Shown: positions 57,638-64,000 of the stretch, one piece after another
Layout: every line of letters starts with the position of its first letter
Numbering within the stretch: position 1 is the stretch's first letter
From: Kitasatospora sp. NBC_01287
GTDB taxonomy: Bacteria; Actinomycetota; Actinomycetes; Streptomycetales; Streptomycetaceae
Length of the DNA stretch: 64,000 nt
Assembly (NCBI RefSeq): GCF_026340565.1
Contig: NZ_JAPEPB010000001.1
Span: 7,848,001 to 7,912,000 of the forward strand
Direction: 5' to 3'
Notes under the pieces: generated by a model
What the model saw: the letters and a program-made list of their open reading frames with translations, nothing else
What the model was told of the DNA's origin: nothing
The model's database searches: none
Program-made: the position numbers and the translations under genes

Positions 57638-59359
57638 TCACGGGGTGGGTGGCGGCAGGCCGGCCCCGGTTCCCGCGCTCGGTTTGTAGTAGGGGTTGGG
57701 CTCGAACGGGCCGAACTTCTTCCGGGCGTCGTCCCACGGCTGCCAGCCCTTGATGTTCTCAAGTTTGACGCCGCCCGGCATGACGATCTCCGACTCCGCG
57801 GCGAAGGTGTTGTCGGGAATCGTGGCGTTTACGTCGATGCCGCCGGGAGCGTCGATCTCGTACCGGTAAGGCTTGTTGCGCGTGTAGGCCGGGTCGCGGC
57901 TGGTGCCCACGAACGCGGAGGGCTCGTTGTGGCTGACGTAGCGGGGCAGGTCGGTGTTCTCGGACTGCAAGGGCTTGAAGCCCTCGTCGGCGATGATCTG
58001 GTCCGGCGTGCGGCCGTCCCAGCGGTAGAGCGGCTCGGTGCTGGTGCGCCAGAGCGGGTTGCCCGGGATCTTGGAGAGGTCCACGTTGGGGTCGACGGCG
58101 ACCTTGAGCGGGTCGGTCGGAGTGGTGGTGACGTTGGACAGGTCCGGGTCGAGCTCGTCCATGCCCTTCTCAAGGCTGTCGAGCGAGGTCTGGGCGCTGT
58201 CCATGGCCGCGGTGTCGAGCACCGGGGCGCCGCCGGCGGGGGAGGCGGAGAGCGGTGCGCCGAAGTCGGCCGGGAACTCGCCGGCGTCCTGGGCGGCGCT
58301 GGTCCCGGCCTTCTCCGCGCCGGTCTCGGCGGTGGTGGTGGCCACGTCCTTGGCGCCCGCCTCGGCGACGTCGGTGGTGACCCCCTCGGCCGCGCCCGCG
58401 CCGTCGGTGGCGGCGGTGAGCACCAGGTTGGGCAGCAGCTTGCCGAAGGCCTGGGTGGGATCCGAGCCCCAGCCCGAGCCGACCAGGCCCTGGATCAGCT
58501 TGGTCGGGTGCTGACCGGCGTTCACCAGGCCGGCCAGCGTGGTCGACACCCCGTCGACGTACTGCGCGGGGTGCGCGATGTTGTACGGATCCTGCGGGTT
58601 GAGCGAGCGGCCGAACTTCAGCATGTCGCCCACGCCCTTGACCACGCCGCCCGCCAGGTGGACGACCTCGTTCGGCGCGTCCTCGACGACGTCGTGCAGG
58701 TCGTCCTTCATCTGCTGCCAGAAGCCCGGCTTCTTCGGCGCCAGACCGGTGGCGTGGTCGAGCACGGCGGCGACCTTCACGCCCGCCGCGTCGCGCTGGC
58801 GGCGGGCCTCGGTCAGCTGCTCCTGGGCGGCGGCGCGGTCGCCGGCGCCCGGGTCCTGGAACGCGCCCGGGTCGGTCGGCTTGCGGTCCGGGAACTGCCC
58901 GGCGGCGACGGCCTTGTTGTAGCTGTCGACGCCCTGGTTGTAGTCCTTGACCGACTGGTCGTACTGCGATTTGGCGGTCTTGGAGGTGTTCTGGGCGCGC
59001 TGGTAGGTGTCGTGCGCCTGCTTGGCCTGGTCCTGGGCCCAGGCCACGACGTGCGCGAAGTCCTCCATCGCGATCGCGGCGTCACCGCACGCGGTGGCGG
59101 CGTCCGCCCACTTCTGCGGGTGCTCCAGGTACTTGGCCCGGAACGCCTCGCCGGCCTTGCCCTGCCAGTGCGCGGTGTCCAGGGCGGCGAGGCCCGAGTG
59201 GGTCTCCTCGAAGGCGATCTGGAACTTGCGCAGGTGCAGGGCGTTCTTGTGCAGCTCGTCGGGGTCGCCGTGCAGCAGCTCCGCCGGGTCGTCGGTCTGG
59301 CCGAGATCCATCTCGGGCACCGCGAACGCGTAGCCCATCCCGGGCGGCATGCCGCTCAT
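57638..59359 (-). CDS. WXG-type secreted toxin with C-terminal ADP-ribosyltransferase domain
   Basis: A 573-residue polymorphic-toxin-like protein. The N-terminal helical part (about 30-200) resembles LXG/WXG substrates of type VII secretion, with a WQG turn (65-67) and long helices. A Gly/Ala/Thr-rich region follows (about 230-400). The C-terminus (about 435-545) fits a scabin/pierisin-like ADP-ribosyltransferase: Arg446 in LYRWDGRTPDQI, the STS-type strand FVGTSRD (Ser487) and FAAESEIVMPGGV with Glu522-x-Glu524. The ExE pattern usually means arginine as acceptor, while QxE marks guanine or other targets. No signal peptide is present. It is in an operon with SseB-like and T7SS-associated genes. 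Secretion and target are inferred. Confidence 0.82.
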   Translation of the reverse strand: MSGMPPGMGYAFAVPEMDLGQTDDPAELLHGDPDELHKNALHLRKFQIAFEETHSGLAALDTAHWQGKAGEAFRAKYLEHPQKWADAATACGDAAIAMEDFAHVVAWAQDQAKQAHDTYQRAQNTSKTAKSQYDQSVKDYNQGVDSYNKAVAAGQFPDRKPTDPGAFQDPGAGDRAAAQEQLTEARRQRDAAGVKVAAVLDHATGLAPKKPGFWQQMKDDLHDVVEDAPNEVVHLAGGVVKGVGDMLKFGRSLNPQDPYNIAHPAQYVDGVSTTLAGLVNAGQHPTKLIQGLVGSGWGSDPTQAFGKLLPNLVLTAATDGAGAAEGVTTDVAEAGAKDVATTTAETGAEKAGTSAAQDAGEFPADFGAPLSASPAGGAPVLDTAAMDSAQTSLDSLEKGMDELDPDLSNVTTTPTDPLKVAVDPNVDLSKIPGNPLWRTSTEPLYRWDGRTPDQIIADEGFKPLQSENTDLPRYVSHNEPSAFVGTSRDPAYTRNKPYRYEIDAPGGIDVNATIPDNTFAAESEIVMPGGVKLENIKGWQPWDDARKKFGPFEPNPYYKPSAGTGAGLPPPTP

Positions 59360-59375
59360 GCGTCCGCCCCCGTGC

Positions 59376-59960
59376 TCATATCAGCCCCGCGAGCAGGTCC
59401 AGGCCGCCGCGCGACTTCTCGGTCTGCACGAAGTCCTTGCCCTCGGCCGACCAGGTCTTCTTGATGTCCGCGTTGGCCTTGGCGACGTCCTGGGCGTTGT
59501 CCGGGTGGTTGATGTCGTCGTTGATCGGGTTGTCGGCCCAGGTCTGCCCCCAGGACTGCGCCTCGACCTGGTCGTCGGTCAGGTGCGGGTTGCCCATGCC
59601 GGCGTTGACCGCGTCCTTCAGCACGCCCTGCATGTACTGCTCCTGCTGGTAGTAGAGGCCGGCGCTCAGGCCCAGGCGCACCGAGATCTGGTTGCCGTCC
59701 TGCACCAGCGTGCGCACGCCCCAGCCCCAGCGGTCCAGGAAGCCCGAGAAGGCGGCGTGCGCCTTGTCGTGCCCGAACTGCCAGGTCTCCATGGACATGT
59801 TGCCGAAGCCGCGGCCCTCCGTCGCCTCGCCGTCGAAGCCGAGCGTCTTCAACTCGGCGATGGCGTCGTTGATGCCCTTGGCCGCGCTGTCCAGCGCGCT
59901 CGGCAGGACCGTGTAGCCGTCCCCCGAAACGCCGCCGCCGCTCTGCGCGTTGCTGGTCAT
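59376..59960 (-). CDS. WXG100-like helical partner protein
   Basis: A 194-residue, mostly helical soluble protein. It has SALDSAAKGINDAIAELKTLG, a central METWQFGHDKAHAAFSGFLDRWG that resembles the W-x-G bend of ESX proteins, and a helical C-terminus ending DLLAGLI. It precedes the toxin gene by 16 bp and overlaps the SseB-like gene by four bases (ATGA). A heterodimer with the N-terminal part of the toxin, as in Esx pairs, is a fair guess. I do not recognise any enzymatic domain. Confidence 0.7.
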   Translation of the reverse strand: MTSNAQSGGGVSGDGYTVLPSALDSAAKGINDAIAELKTLGFDGEATEGRGFGNMSMETWQFGHDKAHAAFSGFLDRWGWGVRTLVQDGNQISVRLGLSAGLYYQQEQYMQGVLKDAVNAGMGNPHLTDDQVEAQSWGQTWADNPINDDINHPDNAQDVAKANADIKKTWSAEGKDFVQTEKSRGGLDLLAGLI

Positions 59961-60394
59961 CGCGCCACCGCCGCGCGGGAGGAGAGCGTGCCCAGCGTGC
60001 CCATGGCGGGGAACGGCATCGGGGCCGGGGAGCCCACGTTCACGGCCACCCCGCCGGGGCCGCCGAGCGCGGGCACCGCGACGTCCAGCAGCCGGTGGCC
60101 CTCGACCCGGGCGAAGTCCCACGGACGGTCACCGGCACCGCGCGCCACGGCGAAGCGGGCCAGCGCGGCCTCGTCGGTGAACGCGTAGATCCACCTGATC
60201 GAGCCCGACTCCGCCACCAGCGGCTCGTCGTCGACCAGCGGGCAGAGCACGGTCGCGCTCCGCAACAGGCCGGTCAGGCCCCGGCTGTCGCCCCGGCCGC
60301 CGTACACCGCCTCGATCCCCCGTGCGAGATCCAGCGCTCCCACCGTCACCCCCGACCCGTCGACCTGCGTGGACACAGGAGTCGATTTAAACAT
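59957..60394 (-). CDS. SseB-like domain protein, first gene of the toxin operon
   Basis: A 145-residue soluble protein. The core LLRSATVLCPLVDDEPLVAES, SIRWIYAFTDEAALARFA and HRLLDVAVPALGGPGGVAVN has the alternating strand-helix pattern and the phrase order of the SseB N-terminal domain, which occurs widely beside streptomycete type VII substrates. It begins ATGTTTAAA after GAGGGG and is the first gene of a six-cistron minus-strand unit ending at 54839. Function unknown; an assembly or immunity role is possible. Confidence 0.65.
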   Translation of the reverse strand: MFKSTPVSTQVDGSGVTVGALDLARGIEAVYGGRGDSRGLTGLLRSATVLCPLVDDEPLVAESGSIRWIYAFTDEAALARFAVARGAGDRPWDFARVEGHRLLDVAVPALGGPGGVAVNVGSPAPMPFPAMGTLGTLSSRAAVAR

Positions 60395-60514
60395 CAGCAG
60401 CCCCTCGACGGTGTAAAGGGGGTCCGCTGATGCTGTGTGAGGCCTGGTCGGGCCGCCGCCGGGGCCCGGGGCGCCCGCCCGTCGGGCACCGGGCCGGGCA
60501 CGGGGCCGGGCACG

Positions 60515-61252
60515 TCAGGTGGCGAATCCCGGTACCACCAGGCCGGATTCGTAGGCGATCACCACGGCGTGGGTCCGGTTCTGCGCGCCGAGCTTGGTCA
60601 GCACGTTGCCGACGTGGGTCTTCACCGTCTCCAGGCTCACCGTGAGGGCCTGCGCGATCTCCGGGTTGGACAGGCCGGTGGCCATCGACCGCAGCACCTG
60701 CTCCTCGCGCCCGGTCAGCGCCGCCCTGGGCAGCGCCTGGGCCGAACCGGGCGGGCGGGCGGTGACCATCCGGCGCAGGGCCGCCGGGAAGAGGATCGCC
60801 TCTCCCGCCGCCACCACCCGCACCGCCTCGGCGATCTGGCGGACCGGCAGCCGCTTGAGCACGAACCCGCTGGCCCCCGCGCTGAGTGCGGCGGTGACGT
60901 AGTCGTCGTTCTCGAAGGTGGTGATCACCACGACCTTCGGCGCCGCGGCCGACCCCGCCGCCTCGGCGGGAGCGGTCAGCAACCGCCGGGTGGCCTCGAT
61001 CCCGTTGAGTCGCGGCATCCGCACATCCATCAGGACCACGTCCGGCGCCAGCAGCCGCACCCGTTCGACCGCCTCGACACCGTCACCGGCCTCCCCGACC
61101 ACGGAGATCCCCGGCTGCGCGGCGAGCAGCGTGCGCAGACCGCTGCGGGTCACCTCGTCGTCGTCCGCGATCAGCAGGGTGAGGGGAGTGACGGGAGCGA
61201 CGGAGGTGACGGGGGCGGCACCCGGATCGGCACCCGGCTCGGGGCCCGTCAC
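60515..61252 (-). CDS. NarL/LuxR-type response regulator
   Basis: A 245-residue regulator with an extra 24-residue N-terminus. The receiver domain (about 25-145) has LLIADDDEVTRSGLR, the phospho-Asp in DVVLMDVRMPRLNG and the switch Lys in SGFVLKRLPVRQI. The LuxR helix-turn-helix (about 180-240) reads LTGREEQVLRSMATGLSNPEIAQAL and KTHVGNVLTKLGAQNR. The GTG at 61252 overlaps the histidine kinase stop (GTGA). It works with that kinase; targets cannot be read from the sequence. Confidence 0.93.
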   Translation of the reverse strand: MTGPEPGADPGAAPVTSVAPVTPLTLLIADDDEVTRSGLRTLLAAQPGISVVGEAGDGVEAVERVRLLAPDVVLMDVRMPRLNGIEATRRLLTAPAEAAGSAAAPKVVVITTFENDDYVTAALSAGASGFVLKRLPVRQIAEAVRVVAAGEAILFPAALRRMVTARPPGSAQALPRAALTGREEQVLRSMATGLSNPEIAQALTVSLETVKTHVGNVLTKLGAQNRTHAVVIAYESGLVVPGFAT

Positions 61253-62502
61253 GCCGACACCCGCACCGGCAGCCGGACCGCCAGCCGCCAGAGCCCCGCC
61301 CCGGCCGGGCCGGCCTCGATCTCACCGTGCAGCAGCCGCACCCGCTCGGCCAGTCCGGCCAGGCCGTGCCCCGACGTCGGGAAGGCTCCCCGGCCCGAGC
61401 CCGTGGTTCCGCCCGAGCCCGCATCGGCTCCCGACGCGGTGCGGTTGACCACGCTCAGCTCCAGCCCGTCCGGAGCGGCCGCCACCCGCACCTCGATCGG
61501 ACCGCCCGCGCCGTGCCGCAGCGCGTTCGTCAGCCCCTCCTGAAGGATCCGGTACGCCGCCCGCGAGAGCGTGCCCCGCACCAGCGCCAACTCGCCGGAC
61601 AGCTCCGGCTCCACCACCGCCCCCGCGTGCCGCAGCCGCTCCAGCAACTCGGGCAGATCGGCCAGGGTCCGCGTCGGCGCCCTGCCCGCCTGCTCCTCGC
61701 GCAACACGCCCAGCACGTAGTCCAGGTCCGCCAGCGCCGCGCGGGTCGACTCCTCGATGCTGCGCAGCGCGGCCCGCGCCGCCGCCGGGTCGGCGGCCAG
61801 CACCTCGCCCGCCACCGCCGCCTGGATCGTGGTGGCCGTCAGCGTGTGCCCGATCGAGTCGTGCAACTCGTGCGCCAGCCGGTTGCGTTCGGCCAGCCGC
61901 AGCTCCCGCTCCGCCGCCAGCGCGAGCCGCTCGGCCGACGAGGGGCCCAGCAGCCTGGGCGCCGACCACCGCAGTACGCCCGCCACCACGGCGCACACGG
62001 CCGCCGCCAGCAGCAGGCAGCCGACCGCCGCCACCCAGCTGCCCCAGCCGCCCGTCACCCGCGCCGACCAGCCGAAGAGGGCCATCCGCCCCTCGCCGTG
62101 CAGCCAGTTCCCCGGCAGGGTCAGGCCCGCCACGATCAGCACACCGCTCGCCAGGCCCCCCGTCCACCCCAGCGTCACGTGCAGCAGCAGCCACAGCGGG
62201 GTCCGCCAGCGGTCGGCACCGGCCGGCGTGGCGGCGGGATCCGGCAGCGGCACCCTCAGCAACCGGCGGGCGCAGGCGACCAGCGCCCGCCGCGTGGTGC
62301 GGGCCAGCCCGAGCACACCGATCAGGGCCGCCCAGACCAGCAGGACCAGCGCGGCCCGGACCCCCTCCGGAGCGGACCGCCAGGCCAGCACCGGTAGCAG
62401 GGCGAACGGCAGCAGTGGCAGGCTCGCCGGCGCGGCGCAGTAGGCGAAGAGCGCGCCCGAGTACGTGGAGCCGCGCAGCAGCGGCCGTATTCCCCTGATC
62501 AT
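61249..62502 (-). CDS. NarX/DesK-type sensor histidine kinase (HisKA_3)
   Basis: A 417-residue membrane kinase. It has about four to six N-terminal helices (to about residue 190) without a large external domain. The HisKA_3 His is in RNRLAHELHDSIGHTLTA, and the ATP-binding part has LTNALRHGAGG and GHGLAGLAERVRLL. The ATG at 62502 starts the hydrophobic region (MIRGIRPLLRG). Upstream in-frame codons exist but give an implausible basic extension. It is coupled to its response regulator and divergent from a small membrane protein gene. Confidence 0.92.
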   Translation of the reverse strand: MIRGIRPLLRGSTYSGALFAYCAAPASLPLLPFALLPVLAWRSAPEGVRAALVLLVWAALIGVLGLARTTRRALVACARRLLRVPLPDPAATPAGADRWRTPLWLLLHVTLGWTGGLASGVLIVAGLTLPGNWLHGEGRMALFGWSARVTGGWGSWVAAVGCLLLAAAVCAVVAGVLRWSAPRLLGPSSAERLALAAERELRLAERNRLAHELHDSIGHTLTATTIQAAVAGEVLAADPAAARAALRSIEESTRAALADLDYVLGVLREEQAGRAPTRTLADLPELLERLRHAGAVVEPELSGELALVRGTLSRAAYRILQEGLTNALRHGAGGPIEVRVAAAPDGLELSVVNRTASGADAGSGGTTGSGRGAFPTSGHGLAGLAERVRLLHGEIEAGPAGAGLWRLAVRLPVRVSA

Positions 62503-62638
62503 GATCGCCAGTATGGCCGGGCAGCTCCCCGGTGGCCTCCCCCGATCGAGGGAGCACCTTCTCCCGCCTTCCCGCGATGCGGTTCCCGTGGTCCGGACAC
62601 CAGGATCGTGTCCTGCCCAACCGAGGAGAGGACGGCTG

Positions 62639-63034
62639 ATGAACAGCCAAGGCACGGTACGGTCACCGGCGCGGTCACCGGAGCGCCCGGCGCCCGACGG
62701 CCCGGCCGCCGCGGCCAGGGAGCTGGGCGTCAACGCGTTGATCAGCTCGGTCTTCCTGATCGGCGGCCTGCTCGGCCTGCTCGGTCTGGTCCTGGGCATC
62801 GCCGCCCTGGTCGGATCCCGGCGCACCGGCGCGGGCCGCCGCGAGTCCGCCACCGCCGTGGTGGCGTCGGTCATCGCGATCGCGGTGTCCGCCCTGGTCG
62901 CGGTCCTCGCCCTCCGGGCCGCCCACCAGGCCCAGGACTGGGGCTGGTTCGGCCACGTCCACCAGCAGCGCGGCCGGCTGGTGAGGCTGCTGCTGAGGAC
63001 TGCCTGGCAGGTGCCTTTTGAGTCCGGCCGCTGA
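62639..63034 (+). CDS. Small two-helix membrane protein (DUF4190-like)
   Basis: A 131-residue protein with a polar start and two hydrophobic helices (about 30-55 and 68-92) separated by a basic loop (GSRRTGAGRRESA). LGIAALVGSRRTGAGRRESATAVV recalls DUF4190-like actinobacterial membrane proteins. It starts with ATG at 62639 after GAGGAGAGG. It lies divergent from the DesK-like kinase gene and may be its target. No function is known to me. Confidence 0.75.
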   Translation: MNSQGTVRSPARSPERPAPDGPAAAARELGVNALISSVFLIGGLLGLLGLVLGIAALVGSRRTGAGRRESATAVVASVIAIAVSALVAVLALRAAHQAQDWGWFGHVHQQRGRLVRLLLRTAWQVPFESGR

Positions 63035-63171
63035 CCGGGCGCAGATGGAGGACGGCCTCTGCTGACGGCCCCGGGCGCCGGTGCGCAGCCGGCGTCAGGC
63101 TTGTGAGGTGTCCGGTGCCTGCGTGTCCGGTGCCTGGGTGTCCGGTGCCTGGGTGGGTGGTGCCAGGCGGG

Positions 63172-63250
63172 CGATGAGCCTGGCAGCGTTCGGACACCAG
63201 GACGTGCCGTTCGAGAGGCTGGTCGAGGAGCGCGGGCACCGGCCCGTGAA
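63172..63250 (+). pseudogene. Fragment of an NRPS condensation domain
   Basis: The plus-strand translation gives SLAAFGHQDVPFERLVEE, a near-exact match to the late motif of NRPS condensation domains (A-H-Q-D-x-P-F-E-x-L-V-E). The similarity stops after about 20 residues and no other NRPS sequence is nearby. Upstream lie three copies of GTGTCCGGTGCCTG-type repeats (about 63108-63152). It looks like a decayed or transferred remnant. Confidence 0.6.
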
Positions 63251-63262
63251 CCCCTGCCGGGT

Positions 63263-63922
63263 CTACGGGGTCACCAGGCCGGCCTCATAGGCGATGATCA
63301 CCAGTTGGACCCGGTCGCGGGCGTTGAGCTTGGCCAGCAGCCGGGTCACATAGGTTTTGGCGGTGGTGACACTGATCACGAGGTTTTCGGCCAGTTCGGT
63401 GTTGGACTGTCCTTGGCCGATCAGGATGAGCACCTCGCGCTCCCGGTCGGTGATGCCGGTGATCGTCCGCCGCGGCTTGGCGGCGGCCCCGGACGAGGGG
63501 CGGCGCGCGAACTCCTTGATCAGCCGGCGGGTGACGCTGGGGGCGATCAGGCTTTCGCCGGCGGCGACCACCCGTACCGCGGCCAGGATCTCGTCCAGCG
63601 CCATGTCCTTGACCAGGAAGCCGGAGGCGCCGGCCCGCAGTGCGCCGTAAACATAGTCGTCGTCGTCGAAGGTGGTGAGCACCACGATCTGGGTCTTCCC
63701 GGGGCCGGTGGTGATCTGCCGGGTGGCCTCGATGCCGTCCATGCCGGGCATCCGGATGTCCATCACCACGACGTCGGGCTCCAGGGAGGCGGTCAGCTCG
63801 ACCGCCTCGGCGCCGTTGGCGGCCTCACCGACCACCTCCAGGTCGGGCGCGTCGGCGATCACCATCCGCAAGGCGGCGCGCACCAGCGGCTGGTCGTCGG
63901 CCAGGACCACGCGGATCGTCAT
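63263..63922 (-). CDS. NarL/LuxR-type response regulator
   Basis: A 219-residue regulator. Receiver domain (1-118): IRVVLADDQPLVRAALRM, phospho-Asp in DVVVMDIRMPGMDG, switch Lys in GFLVKDMALDEIL. LuxR-type DNA-binding domain (about 150-212): ITDREREVLILIGQGQSNTELAENL and KTYVTRLLAKLNARDR. Its ATG overlaps the stop of the upstream kinase gene (ATGA), so it forms a classical two-component pair. The NRPS remnant lies just past its stop on the other strand. Targets unknown. Confidence 0.93.
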   Translation of the reverse strand: MTIRVVLADDQPLVRAALRMVIADAPDLEVVGEAANGAEAVELTASLEPDVVVMDIRMPGMDGIEATRQITTGPGKTQIVVLTTFDDDDYVYGALRAGASGFLVKDMALDEILAAVRVVAAGESLIAPSVTRRLIKEFARRPSSGAAAKPRRTITGITDREREVLILIGQGQSNTELAENLVISVTTAKTYVTRLLAKLNARDRVQLVIIAYEAGLVTP

Positions 63923-64000
63923 CGGACCCCCTCCGGGACGGGAAAACGTGCGGCCACACGGAAGCCGCCTTCGGGAAGCGGCTCGGCGGAGAACTCGCCG
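63919..64000 (-). CDS. Histidine kinase, C-terminal end only (start outside window)
   Basis: The frame enters from the right edge and ends at TGA 63919-63921, giving EFSAEPLPEGGFRVAARFP and a short tail. The GGFRVAARFP phrase is the usual last strand of the ATPase domain of NarX/DesK-type kinases. It overlaps the response regulator start by four bases. It is surely the cognate sensor kinase, but only 26 residues are visible. Confidence 0.75.
   Translation of the reverse strand, partial: GEFSAEPLPEGGFRVAARFPVPEGVR

Overview
This is a very GC-rich, gene-dense bacterial window with frequent GTG and TTG starts, many ATGA/GTGA stop-start overlaps, small secreted enzymes, several two-component systems and NLR-like NTPases. 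These point to the actinobacterial family Streptomycetaceae (Streptomyces, Kitasatospora or Streptacidiphilus); the sequence alone does not settle the genus.

Layout. 1-6541 is housekeeping-like: the tail of a DUF6325-type protein, a SHOCT protein, a CadD-like transporter, a formylglycine-generating enzyme, a ClC chloride channel whose 3' end overlaps antisense with an FprA-type ferredoxin-NADP reductase, and a TPR-like protein. An initiator tRNA-fMet (6809-6882, minus) lies divergent from an ABC export system (7140-14462) made of two very large FtsX-type permeases and an ATPase with an AbrB-like tail. 14535-24408 holds a beta-helix/double AAA+ protein, an LCAT-like lipase and a giant transglutaminase-STAND-TPR protein with nearly identical tandem repeats. 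After a VOC protein and a GNAT acetyltransferase comes a carbohydrate locus (25832-36226): class II aldolase, PfkB kinase, ROK kinase, AgaS-like SIS protein, sugar ABC importer, a secreted GH27 enzyme with alpha-N-acetylgalactosaminidase-type specificity residues, and a DeoR regulator. Shared GCGCAGA operator-like motifs occur at its promoters, so I read it as a GalNAc/galactosamine utilisation regulon.

36331-45294 contains a GHL10 glycosidase, an MmyB-type regulator, an NTF2-like protein, and a cell-wall module: response regulator and histidine kinase placed tail to tail, then alanine racemase and D-Ala-D-Ala ligase. Similar 11-bp-phased TGAG repeats lie before the regulator and between the kinase and racemase genes.

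45700-60394 is the most unusual part. On the plus strand an alpha/beta hydrolase, a caspase-STAND-propeller protein and a 1682-residue P-loop protein are translationally coupled, like an NLR-type immune or programmed-death system. Meeting it tail to tail is a minus-strand operon with an SseB-like protein, a WXG-like protein, a predicted type VII-secreted ADP-ribosyltransferase toxin (R, S and ExE motifs visible), a T7SS-associated protein and an NTPase-propeller protein whose P-loop lysine is replaced by arginine. The window ends with two NarL-type two-component systems flanking a small membrane protein and a short relic of an NRPS condensation domain.
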